8,028 nucleotides of DNA, from the NCBI GenBank assembly GCA_022572485.1, contig JACZVU010000122.1, positions 1 through 8,028 on the forward strand, given 5' to 3'. Of this stretch, positions 1-6,015 are shown piece by piece. The position numbers and the translations under genes were made by a program. A model generated the notes under the pieces. It was given only the letters and a program-made list of their open reading frames with translations, had not been told where the DNA came from and made no database searches. How positions within the stretch are numbered: the first letter of the stretch is position 1; every line of letters starts with the position of its first letter. This DNA is from Myxococcales bacterium (GTDB lineage: Bacteria; Myxococcota_A; UBA9160; SMWR01).

Positions 1-112
1 TTGGAGAGTGCACTGGATCACTGGATTTGGTCCTCAGGTGCCGGACCTCGGAGCGAGATTCGGTGATTGGTGCGGATTTTGTCATACCTCGAAACCGTTT
101 TTCAGCATCCTG
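1..112. other. left-edge intergenic stretch, possible start of a truncated gene
   Basis: This is the sequence downstream of the cyclophilin stop codon. I see no hairpin followed by a T-run. On the minus strand an ATG at 85-83 opens a frame beginning MTKSAPITESRSEVRHL that stays open to the window edge (28 codons). Its only ribosome-binding candidate, GAGG, lies 1 nt from the ATG, too close to be convincing, and its third-position GC is lower than in the neighbouring genes. It could be the beginning of a further downstream gene or chance. Confidence 0.2.
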
Positions 113-703
113 TTAAGCGACGCTGATCGTGGTGGTGTGCATCAGCACATCTTCGCTGGTGCTCCCACTGCTCGAGCCGCGCTTCTCGAGTTGTTTCACG
201 GTCTCCATGCCCTCGACCACCTCGCCAAAGATGGTGTGCTTGTCATCGAGGTGGGGTGTCGAGACGAAGGTGAGGAAGAACTGGCTGCCATCGGTGCCGG
301 GGCCCGCGTTGGCCATGCTGAGCAGACCGCCTCGATCGTGGCGGGCGCGGGTCGAATACTCGCCGTTGTAGTTGTAGCCGGGCCCGCCGGTCCCCTGCCC
401 CAACGGATCACCGCCCTGGGCCATGAAACCCGTGATGACGCGATGGAAGATCACACCATCGTAGAAACCCAGGCGGGTGAGGTAGATGGTGCTCGAAACG
501 TGCATCGGCGCGATCTCCGGCATGAGCTGAATCTTGAGGTCGCCCAGGTTGGTCGCGATGTTCCAGAAATAGCGCTTGGAGGCGTCGAAGTCGGCCTGCG
601 GCGGACGCGACAAGCGGGTCTTCCAGTCCGCCTGGTTGCGGTCGATGGTCTGTTCGGCGATGAAGCGGTCGATGGCCGCGATGGCGACGTCGTTTTCGGG
701 CAC
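113..703 (-). CDS. cyclophilin-type peptidyl-prolyl cis-trans isomerase
   Basis: Catalyses cis-trans isomerisation of X-Pro peptide bonds during protein folding. There is no signal peptide, so it probably acts in the cytoplasm. The 196-residue product has a charged 45-residue N-terminal extension and then a complete cyclophilin domain (about residues 46-190). Visible signatures are FHRVITGFMAQGGD (86-99, with active-site Arg88, Phe93 and Gln96), the loop LLSMANAGPGTDGSQFF (127-143) and HLDDKHTIFGEVVEGM near 151-166. His151 sits where human cyclophilin A has the cyclosporin-contacting Trp121; replacement of this residue is common in bacterial cyclophilins. The GTG start at 703 is chosen because AAGGAG lies 6 nt upstream. 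The frame is closed by a TGA at 763-761 with no other good start between. Transcribed in the same direction as the HNH gene, but separated from it by 230 bp, so it probably has its own promoter. Family assignment is very secure; the specific substrate is unknown. Confidence 0.96.
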   Translation of the reverse strand: MPENDVAIAAIDRFIAEQTIDRNQADWKTRLSRPPQADFDASKRYFWNIATNLGDLKIQLMPEIAPMHVSSTIYLTRLGFYDGVIFHRVITGFMAQGGDPLGQGTGGPGYNYNGEYSTRARHDRGGLLSMANAGPGTDGSQFFLTFVSTPHLDDKHTIFGEVVEGMETVKQLEKRGSSSGSTSEDVLMHTTTISVA

Positions 704-709
704 GAAGAT

Positions 710-715
710 CTCCTT
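710..715 (-). promoter_or_regulatory. ribosome binding site of the cyclophilin gene
   Basis: The minus strand reads AAGGAG-ATCTTC-GTG, a perfect Shine-Dalgarno core with 6 nt spacing. It decides the GTG start at 703. Confidence 0.8.
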
Positions 716-831
716 GTCCTTGCTGTGGGGCCCGCATCCTGCCGCATCGGAGCCGAGAGTTCAAAGTTCGGGGCAGCATTCAAGCGAAAAATCGGATCCG
801 AGCGGCGAAGAACCTCTCGAAGCAGGCGCGG

Positions 832-908
832 CTAGAGAGTCCCGCAGAATACCGTGATACCCGTTTCCAACGAGGATCGGTGTAACCGGATTCCGCGATT
901 CTCTCTAG
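832..908. repeat. imperfect inverted repeat (19 bp arms, 39 bp loop)
   Basis: The arms at 832-850 and 890-908 are inverted copies: CTAGAGAG at 832-839 pairs perfectly with CTCTCTAG at 901-908, and the inner parts continue with interruptions (15 of 19 positions paired by my count). It lies between the HNH stop and the cyclophilin start. It could be a structured 5' leader of the cyclophilin mRNA, a bidirectional terminator without a T-run, or a degenerate small mobile repeat. No function can be assigned from one copy. Confidence 0.4.
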
Positions 909-933
909 ACTTCGCGCGCTCGTTGTGGAGGTT

Positions 934-1410
934 TCAGCTCGAATTTCCAACCCGGCACCCTCGCTCCCGGATTCGCACCGCTCGCTCGCTGTGCTCGAGA
1001 GCGCTCTTCTTGTGATGGCACGGAACGCAGAGCGTTTGCAGATTGGAAAGATCATGCGTGCCACCGTCGATCAGGGGCACCCTGTGGTCGAGTTCCCAGA
1101 GCGAGCGACGCGGCACGAACCCCTTTTCCCGCATCCGAGCCCACATGCCGCGCCCTTTGAACGCGCGGCGCAGCGCGTAGGTGTCTACGCGACAGAACGC
1201 GCACACACCGCGGTCGCGCTTGCGAACGCGCCGCCGCAACTCGCGCGAATCCGTCGCGTCATAAGCCGCTGCACAGGCGGGATGCCAGCGGCGGCGGCGA
1301 TCGAGCGAGCCGCGTTTTGCACCCGAGTCGTGCAGGATCGGCTCGCCGCACCAGCGACAGCTCCCGCGCGGGGCGTCGGCAAAAGGAATCTCGGGGCGTC
1401 GGTGGTTCAA
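934..1410 (-). CDS. HNH endonuclease with additional N-terminal zinc module
   Basis: Predicted metal-dependent DNA nuclease of the HNH (beta-beta-alpha metal) family, 158 residues. The C-terminal nuclease motif is LDHRVPLIDGG (107-117), NLQTLC (123-128) and PCHHKK (130-135). His109 is the likely general base, with Asp108, Asn123 and His132 completing the motif. Cys70, Cys73, Cys128 and Cys131 form the structural zinc site usual for this subfamily. A further set, Cys18-x2-Cys21 and His43-x2-Cys46, suggests a second zinc knuckle at the N terminus. The region between is very Arg/Lys-rich, as expected for DNA binding. The start is a TTG at 1410 and is uncertain: a GGGGGG run lies 12 nt upstream, and a seven-codon ATG minicistron (MGGANRP, from 1430) ends in a TGA that overlaps the TTG, which could couple the two. 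No methyltransferase, intron or phage gene is nearby, so its role (solitary restriction-like nuclease, mobile nuclease or DNA processing) is open. Confidence 0.88.
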   Translation of the reverse strand: MNHRRPEIPFADAPRGSCRWCGEPILHDSGAKRGSLDRRRRWHPACAAAYDATDSRELRRRVRKRDRGVCAFCRVDTYALRRAFKGRGMWARMREKGFVPRRSLWELDHRVPLIDGGTHDLSNLQTLCVPCHHKKSALEHSERAVRIRERGCRVGNSS

Positions 1411-1477
1411 GGTCGATTCGCACCCCCCATGCGCGCTCGCAAAGCGCGGCTGCAGGCGAATTTTCCCCTTTTCGGGT
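1411..1477. other. 67 bp leader between lipoprotein and HNH genes with a small hairpin
   Basis: CGCGCT (1432-1437) and AGCGCG (1443-1448) can pair around a 5 nt loop just upstream of the HNH start. There is no T-run after it on either strand, so a terminator is unlikely. The small gap and shared orientation allow co-transcription of the lipoprotein and HNH genes. Confidence 0.3.
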
Positions 1478-2236
1478 TCAGCGCCGATTCTCGTGTCGCC
1501 GCCAGGTTTCGCGATGGGCTTTGATCGGAAGATCGAGTTGTGCGGTTTCTGGAAGCTGCACGATCGCCGCCTTCCAGTGGCTGACTTCGAGCTTGAAACT
1601 CATGTCCCAGAGCTCCTTGGTTCGCCTGCGCGGCTTGTAGCCGGGGCCTGTGCCCGGCGCAAGAGCCGGTGTGCCAATCACGGCCGCGAGTATGTACACC
1701 GCGCCGGCTTTCGCGCTCCATTGCGTCGTACTGTCGGTGGTCGACTCGGAGGTCGTCGTGGTCGCCGATAGATCCTGCTCGATGGTCTTGCGCGAGTAAT
1801 AGCTGACCGTGATCTCGTACTCGCCGGGCGTCGCCTCGATACACGCCGGGTAGTGCCACGGTTCGTAACGGGCTTCCACGGCAAGCGGATCTTCGATCCG
1901 CCGGATCGAGGAAATGTGGGTCGCGCTATCGAGGTGGCAGAGAATCGCAACCTCTTTTTCGGGCCGCATGGAACCCTCGTAGAAGCGAAACCACTTGACC
2001 TCGGGCTCTTCGGAAGAAGGTCGCGCCGAGCGCATCGAGTAGAGGGCCAGATCGCCGGCGGCCATCACGGTCGCACTCGGTCCCGTGTACAACACGCGCA
2101 GGCCATTGGCGTCGAAGTCCCAGCCCTTCTTCAGGCTCGCGGAAGACAGCCTCGCGGCTTTCGGCAGCGCACAGCCCACCAGGCCAGCCACGAGCACCCC
2201 CGCAAGAACAGCGGCGAACGATCGTCGACACCTCAT
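1478..2236 (-). CDS. uncharacterised Ser/Thr-rich lipoprotein
   Basis: A 252-residue protein that I do not recognise. The start at ATG 2236 is chosen because it gives a textbook type II signal peptide: MRCRRS, the hydrophobic stretch FAAVLAGVLVAGLV, then the lipobox LVGC with lipidated Cys22. The open frame continues 115 codons further upstream, but that part is low-complexity and overlaps the divergent gene, so I leave it out. The mature part has a region rich in Trp, Tyr and charged residues (about 80-150), then a Thr/Ser-rich linker containing SATTTTSESTTDSTT, then a hydrophobic stretch AGAVYILAAVIG, and a basic C-terminal tail. The hydrophobic stretch might dip into a membrane or form a core strand. 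No clear Shine-Dalgarno precedes the ATG. Probably an envelope protein anchored by its lipid. It is divergent from the calcium-repeat lipoprotein, so the two may share a control region. Confidence 0.7.
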   Translation of the reverse strand: MRCRRSFAAVLAGVLVAGLVGCALPKAARLSSASLKKGWDFDANGLRVLYTGPSATVMAAGDLALYSMRSARPSSEEPEVKWFRFYEGSMRPEKEVAILCHLDSATHISSIRRIEDPLAVEARYEPWHYPACIEATPGEYEITVSYYSRKTIEQDLSATTTTSESTTDSTTQWSAKAGAVYILAAVIGTPALAPGTGPGYKPRRRTKELWDMSFKLEVSHWKAAIVQLPETAQLDLPIKAHRETWRRHENRR

Positions 2237-2345
2237 GGGGATCAGAATGGAGCAACCCGAGCCGCAGTTCCACGGGGTCGGGGAATCAGTACCTTCTCGC
2301 CTCGAATCCAAAGGCCGGCCCGAGGGTCCAAACGATGCACCTCCA
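2237..2345. promoter_or_regulatory. divergent intergenic region between two lipoprotein genes
   Basis: About 109 bp between the minus-strand ATG at 2236 and the preferred plus-strand TTG at 2346, so any promoters for both directions should lie here or just inside either gene. It contains the 8 bp palindrome GGCCGGCC near 2311-2319. I cannot point to a convincing -35/-10 box in either direction. If the plus-strand gene instead starts at the ATG at 2247, which has GGGG 6 nt upstream, this region disappears almost entirely. Confidence 0.35.
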
Positions 2346-3590
2346 TTGAGTCGTCTGTCCCGCATTGCCTGCGCGCTTCTGGGCGCGCTGATGGCCCAGT
2401 GGGGGTGCTCGACACCTCCACCGCCGGTTTCGAGCCTGCCCGGCAAGCTCGCCGTCGAGTCCAGCGGATCGGCCGCCCTCGTCACCGCGAACGCCGAGGG
2501 CGTCCAGGTTCCCGGGGCCGCGCAACCGCAGGAGGGGCAGTTTAGGCTCTCCAAGCCGGATCCGGACGACGGGGCGGGCACACTGCTCGTCTATACGGCG
2601 ATTACCGGCCAACAGCCCTTTGGCTCCGGATCCACGCGAGCGGCGCCGTCCGAACCGGGACGCTGGACGGCGGCGGGCGAAGAGAGCCGTGGCCGCTCGC
2701 TCGAGGCCCAGATCGAGGAAGAACTGCGACGTCAGCAGTTGGCGATCGAAAGCTTCGACTCGGACCTACCCGAGCAACCGACCATCGAGTCGCTGATCAT
2801 CGGGCAGTCCGTCGCGGAGCGCGCCAATCCGCGGGTGGCACCGGATGCTCCGAAGGATCGCGAACTCCCGATGTCGGTCTTCGAAATGGAGCCTGTGACG
2901 ATCGTGGCGGGCAGTTGGGGCAACGAAGAGGCCCTCGAGGTCACCCGCGGCGTGCTCGATGCCGACCGCGACGGCGTTCCCGAGCAGACCCGCTTCTTCG
3001 ATCCAAGCTCGATGCAGCTGCTTCGCCTGGAGCAGGATTCGAACTTCGATGGAAACCTCGACATCTGGAACACCTACGTGGACGGGAAACTCACTGCACG
3101 CATTCGGGACACCAGTGGCGATGGAAACGCCGACGTCTGGGAGCGTTATGAGAACGATCGCATGACCCACCGCACGATTGATCGCGATCACGACGGAATC
3201 GCCGACGCCTTCTACATCTACGGGGGTGGCATCCTCGTAGAGGAACGCCACGACTCCAACAACGACGGCATCGTGGACCGACAGATCCACTACCAGAACC
3301 TCTTCCGCGTTCGTGCAGAAGAAGACCGGGACTTCGACGGAAACATGGACGTGTGGACAACCTACGGCGTATCTCGCGGCAAGGAAGTCATCGAACGCAT
3401 CGAGCAGGCCACCAAGGGGAGCGGTCCGCCGGATCGAATCGAGAGCTACGAAATCAGCACGGGAAAGTCACAGCTCTCTAAACTCGAAGAAGACCGCAAC
3501 GGAGATGGGACGGTGGACGTCATTTCGCATTACGAGAATGGAAAACTCGTTCAGCGCGAAATCTCAGACCCCGACCTCGCGCCACTTTGA
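2346..3590 (+). CDS. lipoprotein with eight DxDxDG calcium-loop repeats
   Basis: Predicted envelope lipoprotein, 414 residues from the TTG at 2346. The signal sequence is LSRLSRIACALLGALMAQWGC, with lipidated Cys21; the box before Cys (QWG) is not ideal. The start is uncertain: an ATG at 2247 has a GGGG upstream, but it would add 33 residues before the hydrophobic segment. A Pro-rich linker and a largely disordered-looking region follow (about 25-200). The C-terminal half holds loops of the form D-x-D/N-x-D-G-x-x-D: DADRDG (205), DSNFDG (231), DTSGDG (255), DRDHDG (279), DSNNDG (303), DRDFDG (327), a degenerate unit at 355, and DRNGDG (383). Each loop is followed by a W/Y-containing strand and a Y-x-x-G-K/L turn. 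The loops match EF-hand, dockerin and thrombospondin type 3 calcium sites, so calcium-dependent folding is expected; the protein's function is unknown. The HtrA protease gene begins 61 bp downstream and is probably in the same operon. Confidence 0.88.
   Translation: MSRLSRIACALLGALMAQWGCSTPPPPVSSLPGKLAVESSGSAALVTANAEGVQVPGAAQPQEGQFRLSKPDPDDGAGTLLVYTAITGQQPFGSGSTRAAPSEPGRWTAAGEESRGRSLEAQIEEELRRQQLAIESFDSDLPEQPTIESLIIGQSVAERANPRVAPDAPKDRELPMSVFEMEPVTIVAGSWGNEEALEVTRGVLDADRDGVPEQTRFFDPSSMQLLRLEQDSNFDGNLDIWNTYVDGKLTARIRDTSGDGNADVWERYENDRMTHRTIDRDHDGIADAFYIYGGGILVEERHDSNNDGIVDRQIHYQNLFRVRAEEDRDFDGNMDVWTTYGVSRGKEVIERIEQATKGSGPPDRIESYEISTGKSQLSKLEEDRNGDGTVDVISHYENGKLVQREISDPDLAPL
2958..3563 (+). repeat. 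array of eight calcium-loop repeats within the lipoprotein gene
   Basis: The loop-starting Asp codons fall at 2958, 3036, 3108, 3180, 3252, 3324 and 3492. Spacings are 78, 72, 72, 72 and 72 bp, then 168 bp, that is 26, 24, 24, 24, 24 and 56 residues. The long last interval hides a decayed unit beginning near 3408 (ATKGSGPPD), which keeps the Gly and the final Asp but has lost the other acidic ligands. The conservation is in protein pattern more than in DNA, so these are old diverged duplications and not a recent DNA tandem array. Confidence 0.85.
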
Positions 3591-3636
3591 GCCACCAAGC
3601 ACTGCGAGGCGTGCGAACCGGGCGCTCAGCCAGAGC

Positions 3637-3642
3637 GAGGAG
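3637..3642 (+). promoter_or_regulatory. ribosome binding site of the HtrA-type protease gene
   Basis: GAGGAG followed 9 nt later by a TTG at 3652. It decides the start of the protease at a point that gives a short, sensible lipoprotein signal peptide. Confidence 0.7.
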
Positions 3643-3651
3643 AAAGTCGAA

Positions 3652-4896
3652 TTGAACCCACAGCGGAGCGGCACGCGCATCTCCACCATCGTCACGCTCT
3701 CGCTGCTGTCGTTACTCGCAAGCTGCACGTTTGCGAGACTCGACACCGGGCGGCAACTCGTGAGCGAAGACGATCCGGTCTTCGACAGGCGCTTTCGCGA
3801 AGTCGATCCGGCCGATTTCGACCTGTCCAATTTCTGGGTCGATGGAAAGCCGCCGCCTTCCGACGAGGCGATTCCAATCAACCACCGCACCTACGCGAAG
3901 ATCGTCACTTCGGTGAGCGATGGCATCGTCAACATCTACACCACGGTGCTCGAAGAGCGGGAGGCGCGCCTCGGAATCGCTCCGGGCAACCTTCTTCCAT
4001 TTCGGATCCCGATCCTCTCACCGCTGCTCGACTTCATTCCGTTCCAGATGCCAATCCCGTACCAGGCCAAAGGCTTCAGCCTGGGCTCGGGATTCCTGAT
4101 CAACGAAGGCGGTTTCATTCTCACCAACGCCCACGTGATTCGCAATGCGACCGATATCCGAGTGGTGCGGTTGAAGAATCGAGAAGAATTTCCGGCGCGG
4201 ATCATCGGCATCGATCCCGCGACGGATTCCGCGCTGATCCGCATCGAACCCCAGCCCGGCATGCAGGTGCTGACACTCGGGAGCTCCGGAGCGCTCGAAG
4301 TGGGCGAAATCGTGATGGCCGTGGGCAATCCGCTCGGCCTGAACCACACGGTTTCGTCCGGCCTGATCAGCGCCAAGGAGCGCCTTATCGCCGAAGACGA
4401 GGCGTCGTTGCTCGACTACCTGCAGACGGACACGGCAATCAATCCGGGCAGCAGCGGGGGTCCGCTCCTCAACCTGTACGGCCAGGTCGTCGGCATCAAT
4501 ACCGCGATCGCCACCAAAGCACAGAACATCGGTTTCGCAATTCCGATCGACACCATCAAACGCGTGATCCCGATTCTCGTTTCCGGAAACTCCGAGCGCG
4601 GTTGGTTCGGAGCCGCTGTGCGCCCCGCGTCACCCAGAGAGACCGCCGAACTCGGACACTCGAATCCAAGCGCGGTGATCATCGAAGAGGTTTTCGACCC
4701 CAGCCCGGCGTCCAAGGCCGGCGTTCGTGCCAATGACCTGATCCTGCGCGTCGGCGACCAGGAGATCCCGAATTTCATCGCGTTCCGACGTCAGCTCCTC
4801 AGCTTGCGCCCAGGCAACACCCTGGAGCTGACGATCCTGCGAGATGGTGAGCAGATCGAGATCCGCAGCACACTGGTGGCTCCGCCGAGCGATTGA
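3652..4896 (+). CDS. lipid-anchored HtrA/Deg-family serine protease with one PDZ domain
   Basis: Predicted periplasmic or envelope protease of the trypsin-like S1C (DegP/DegQ/DegS) family, 414 residues, acting in protein quality control. The N terminus is a lipoprotein signal: basic residues, then IVTLSLLSLLASC with a good LASC lipobox. The mature chain therefore should be membrane-tethered, unlike soluble DegP. The protease domain carries the complete triad: His161 in LTNAHVI, Asp192 in PATDSALIRI and Ser268 in NPGSSGGPL. The substrate-loop region TVSSGLISA and the GFAIPID segment are also present. A single C-terminal PDZ domain follows (about 310-405), including the carboxylate-binding-type stretch near GWFGAAV and the core ASKAGVRANDLILRVG. 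Before the catalytic His is an unusual Pro- and aromatic-rich insert (LLPFRIPILSPLLDFIPF). The frame stays open upstream into the previous gene, but only the TTG at 3652 has a good ribosome-binding site. It is probably co-transcribed with the calcium-repeat lipoprotein. Family assignment is very secure; Deg subtype is not. Confidence 0.95.
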   Translation: MNPQRSGTRISTIVTLSLLSLLASCTFARLDTGRQLVSEDDPVFDRRFREVDPADFDLSNFWVDGKPPPSDEAIPINHRTYAKIVTSVSDGIVNIYTTVLEEREARLGIAPGNLLPFRIPILSPLLDFIPFQMPIPYQAKGFSLGSGFLINEGGFILTNAHVIRNATDIRVVRLKNREEFPARIIGIDPATDSALIRIEPQPGMQVLTLGSSGALEVGEIVMAVGNPLGLNHTVSSGLISAKERLIAEDEASLLDYLQTDTAINPGSSGGPLLNLYGQVVGINTAIATKAQNIGFAIPIDTIKRVIPILVSGNSERGWFGAAVRPASPRETAELGHSNPSAVIIEEVFDPSPASKAGVRANDLILRVGDQEIPNFIAFRRQLLSLRPGNTLELTILRDGEQIEIRSTLVAPPSD

Positions 4897-4918
4897 ACAG
4901 CACCCTGAAAACGCGAGC
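4897..4918. other. 22 bp convergent junction between protease and TPR genes
   Basis: The plus-strand stop at 4896 and the minus-strand stop at 4919 face each other across 22 bp. No hairpin with a T-run is visible, so transcripts from both sides probably run into each other's 3' ends. Confidence 0.6.
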
Positions 4919-5905
4919 TCAGAATCCGCTGGCATCCGCGCGCCGTCGATACTCGGCGGCTTCCCGGCTGCGGCCCGTGGCGCGCAACATCGCACTGTAG
5001 GCGCGGTAAGTCTTGCTCAATTGATGGCTCGATTCGCCCAACCCATCCCGAAAAATGGACATCGATTTTCGATAGAGGTCGCCAGCTTCTCCGAACCGAC
5101 CTTGATGGGTGTAGAGCGTCGCGAGATCGCGGGTAAAAACGCCAGCGTCGGTATTCCGCTCGCCGCCCGCCTTGCGCGACAGCCGGATCGCATCGAGGTG
5201 GTACGTCTCCGACTCCTGCTCCCGGCCGGTCGCGCCCAGCAGGAGGGCCAGATTGTTCTGGGCGATGGAGGCTTCGCGCCAGAAATCGCGGCCCGAGCGC
5301 GCGTAGATCGAAAGCGCCCGGACCAAAAGCTGCTCCGAGACGGGATGGTTTGCGGCGCGTCGCTCCGCGTCCCCGAGGTTCTGCAACAAGACGGCGACGT
5401 AGGGATGATCGGCACCGTAAAGCGCCGTCCGAATTTCGATCGCCTCGGCGAGCAGCGTCTCCGCCTCGGCAATTCGGTCGAGATCGAGGTAGAAGACCGC
5501 AAGGTTGTTGAGCGCGTTCGCGAGCTGCGCACCGTTTCTCCGCGAGCTCGAGCGCTCGGCGGCGATGATCGCCCGATAGTCCCGCTCGGCGGCCTCGTAC
5601 TGCCCCTGGCTGAGTCGAAGCTCGGCGCGCTGCGAGAGGGTCTGCAGGGCCCGGGAATCTCCCGCCGGAAAGGCCTGGCTCGTCGCCAGCGCGCGCTCGT
5701 ACAACCGGCTCGCCGACTCGAATCGCCCCTGGCGGTGAGACCGCGTGGCCCGAGCCATCTGCTCCTCCCAGAGCTCAGCCGGGTCGCGCGCTCGCGCGGA
5801 TGGATCGATGACGGTTGTCGTGCAACCGAGCGCGCTCGCAAAGAGCGCGAAAATCACGGCGGCACCCCACAACGGCCAGCGGGTTTTCGATGTCGATCCC
5901 TTCAC
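4919..5905 (-). CDS. TPR-repeat lipoprotein (kinesin-light-chain-like TPRs)
   Basis: Predicted envelope lipoprotein of 328 residues that should act as a protein-interaction scaffold. From the GTG at 5905 the N terminus reads MKGSTSKTRWPLWG, then AAVIFALFASALGC, a good lipobox with Cys28. The mature part is almost all alpha-helical tetratricopeptide repeats, about six units. Typical signatures are QGRFESASRLYERAL, QGQYEAAERDYRAII, LNNLAVFYLDLDRIAEAETL, ALYGADHPYVAVLLQNLG and THQGRFGEAGDLYRKSM. The roughly 42-residue spacing and the G-x-D-H-P type turn are those of kinesin-light-chain-like TPRs. The start is uncertain. The frame is open to another GTG at 6007, only 8 nt after the ATP-grasp stop, which would add 34 residues made of diverged tandem repeats and an implausibly long n-region before the signal peptide. 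Neither start has a strong Shine-Dalgarno. It lies downstream of the DUF455/ATP-grasp pair in the same orientation, so possible co-transcription. Confidence 0.88.
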   Translation of the reverse strand: MKGSTSKTRWPLWGAAVIFALFASALGCTTTVIDPSARARDPAELWEEQMARATRSHRQGRFESASRLYERALATSQAFPAGDSRALQTLSQRAELRLSQGQYEAAERDYRAIIAAERSSSRRNGAQLANALNNLAVFYLDLDRIAEAETLLAEAIEIRTALYGADHPYVAVLLQNLGDAERRAANHPVSEQLLVRALSIYARSGRDFWREASIAQNNLALLLGATGREQESETYHLDAIRLSRKAGGERNTDAGVFTRDLATLYTHQGRFGEAGDLYRKSMSIFRDGLGESSHQLSKTYRAYSAMLRATGRSREAAEYRRRADASGF

Positions 5906-6007
5906 CGCGGTGCCCACAACAGCGGGTTGCCTTGAATGTCGACCCCTCACCGCGGAACTCCACAACAGCGGGTTGGCCTTCGGTGTCGACCCTTTCGCCG
6001 CGCTCAC
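5868..6007. repeat. three tandem 46-47 bp diverged repeats
   Basis: Units are at 5868-5914, 5915-5960 and 5961-6007, each beginning CACAAC on the plus strand. Shared cores are AGCGGGTT, a TGTCGA-C/T-CC block and CGCCGCG or CACCGCG. The 24 bp middle parts of the first and third units agree at 20 of 24 positions by my alignment. The array fills the gap between the ATP-grasp stop and the signal peptide of the TPR lipoprotein and includes that gene's likely GTG start. The middle unit is 46 bp, so the units are not all read in the same frame. Confidence 0.75.
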
Positions 6008-6015
6008 CGCCAGAC

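Larger units (their letters stand above)
704..933. other. intergenic region between HNH and cyclophilin genes
   Basis: A 230 bp gap upstream of the cyclophilin gene, which must hold its promoter if the gene is transcribed alone. I cannot identify a convincing -35/-10 pair. The recognisable items are the cyclophilin ribosome-binding site and an imperfect inverted repeat at 832-908. The short open frames here have no domain-like content. Confidence 0.5.

Noticed and set aside
704..763. Lipobox-like AAGCG just upstream of the cyclophilin start
   Set aside because: The in-frame stretch is only about 19 codons after a stop, has no hydrophobic segment and no start codon, so it is not a signal peptide. 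The GTG at 703 has a perfect ribosome-binding site.
8..835. 275-codon open frame on the plus strand
   Set aside because: It lies antisense to the cyclophilin gene, whose protein motifs are unmistakable. The plus-strand translation has no domain-like pattern and is explained by high GC.
1432..1448. Rho-independent terminator before the HNH gene
   Set aside because: The 6 bp stem is not followed by a T-run on either strand.
925..1524. 199-codon plus-strand open frame
   Set aside because: Antisense to the HNH gene, whose zinc ligands and HNH motif are intact. Ala/Arg-rich shadow.
1853..2545. 230-codon plus-strand open frame
   Set aside because: Antisense to the Ser/Thr-rich lipoprotein and out of frame with the calcium-repeat lipoprotein. 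Arg/Gly-rich with no signal or motif.
2237..2581. N-terminal extension of the Ser/Thr-rich lipoprotein to 2581
   Set aside because: It would put 115 low-complexity residues before a perfect lipoprotein signal peptide and overlap the divergent gene.
4844..5935. 363-codon plus-strand open frame
   Set aside because: Antisense to the TPR lipoprotein, which has regular TPR periodicity and a lipobox. The plus frame shows neither.
5868..6007. CRISPR-like array
   Set aside because: The units are contiguous and diverged along their whole length, with no constant repeat separated by unique spacers and no cas gene.
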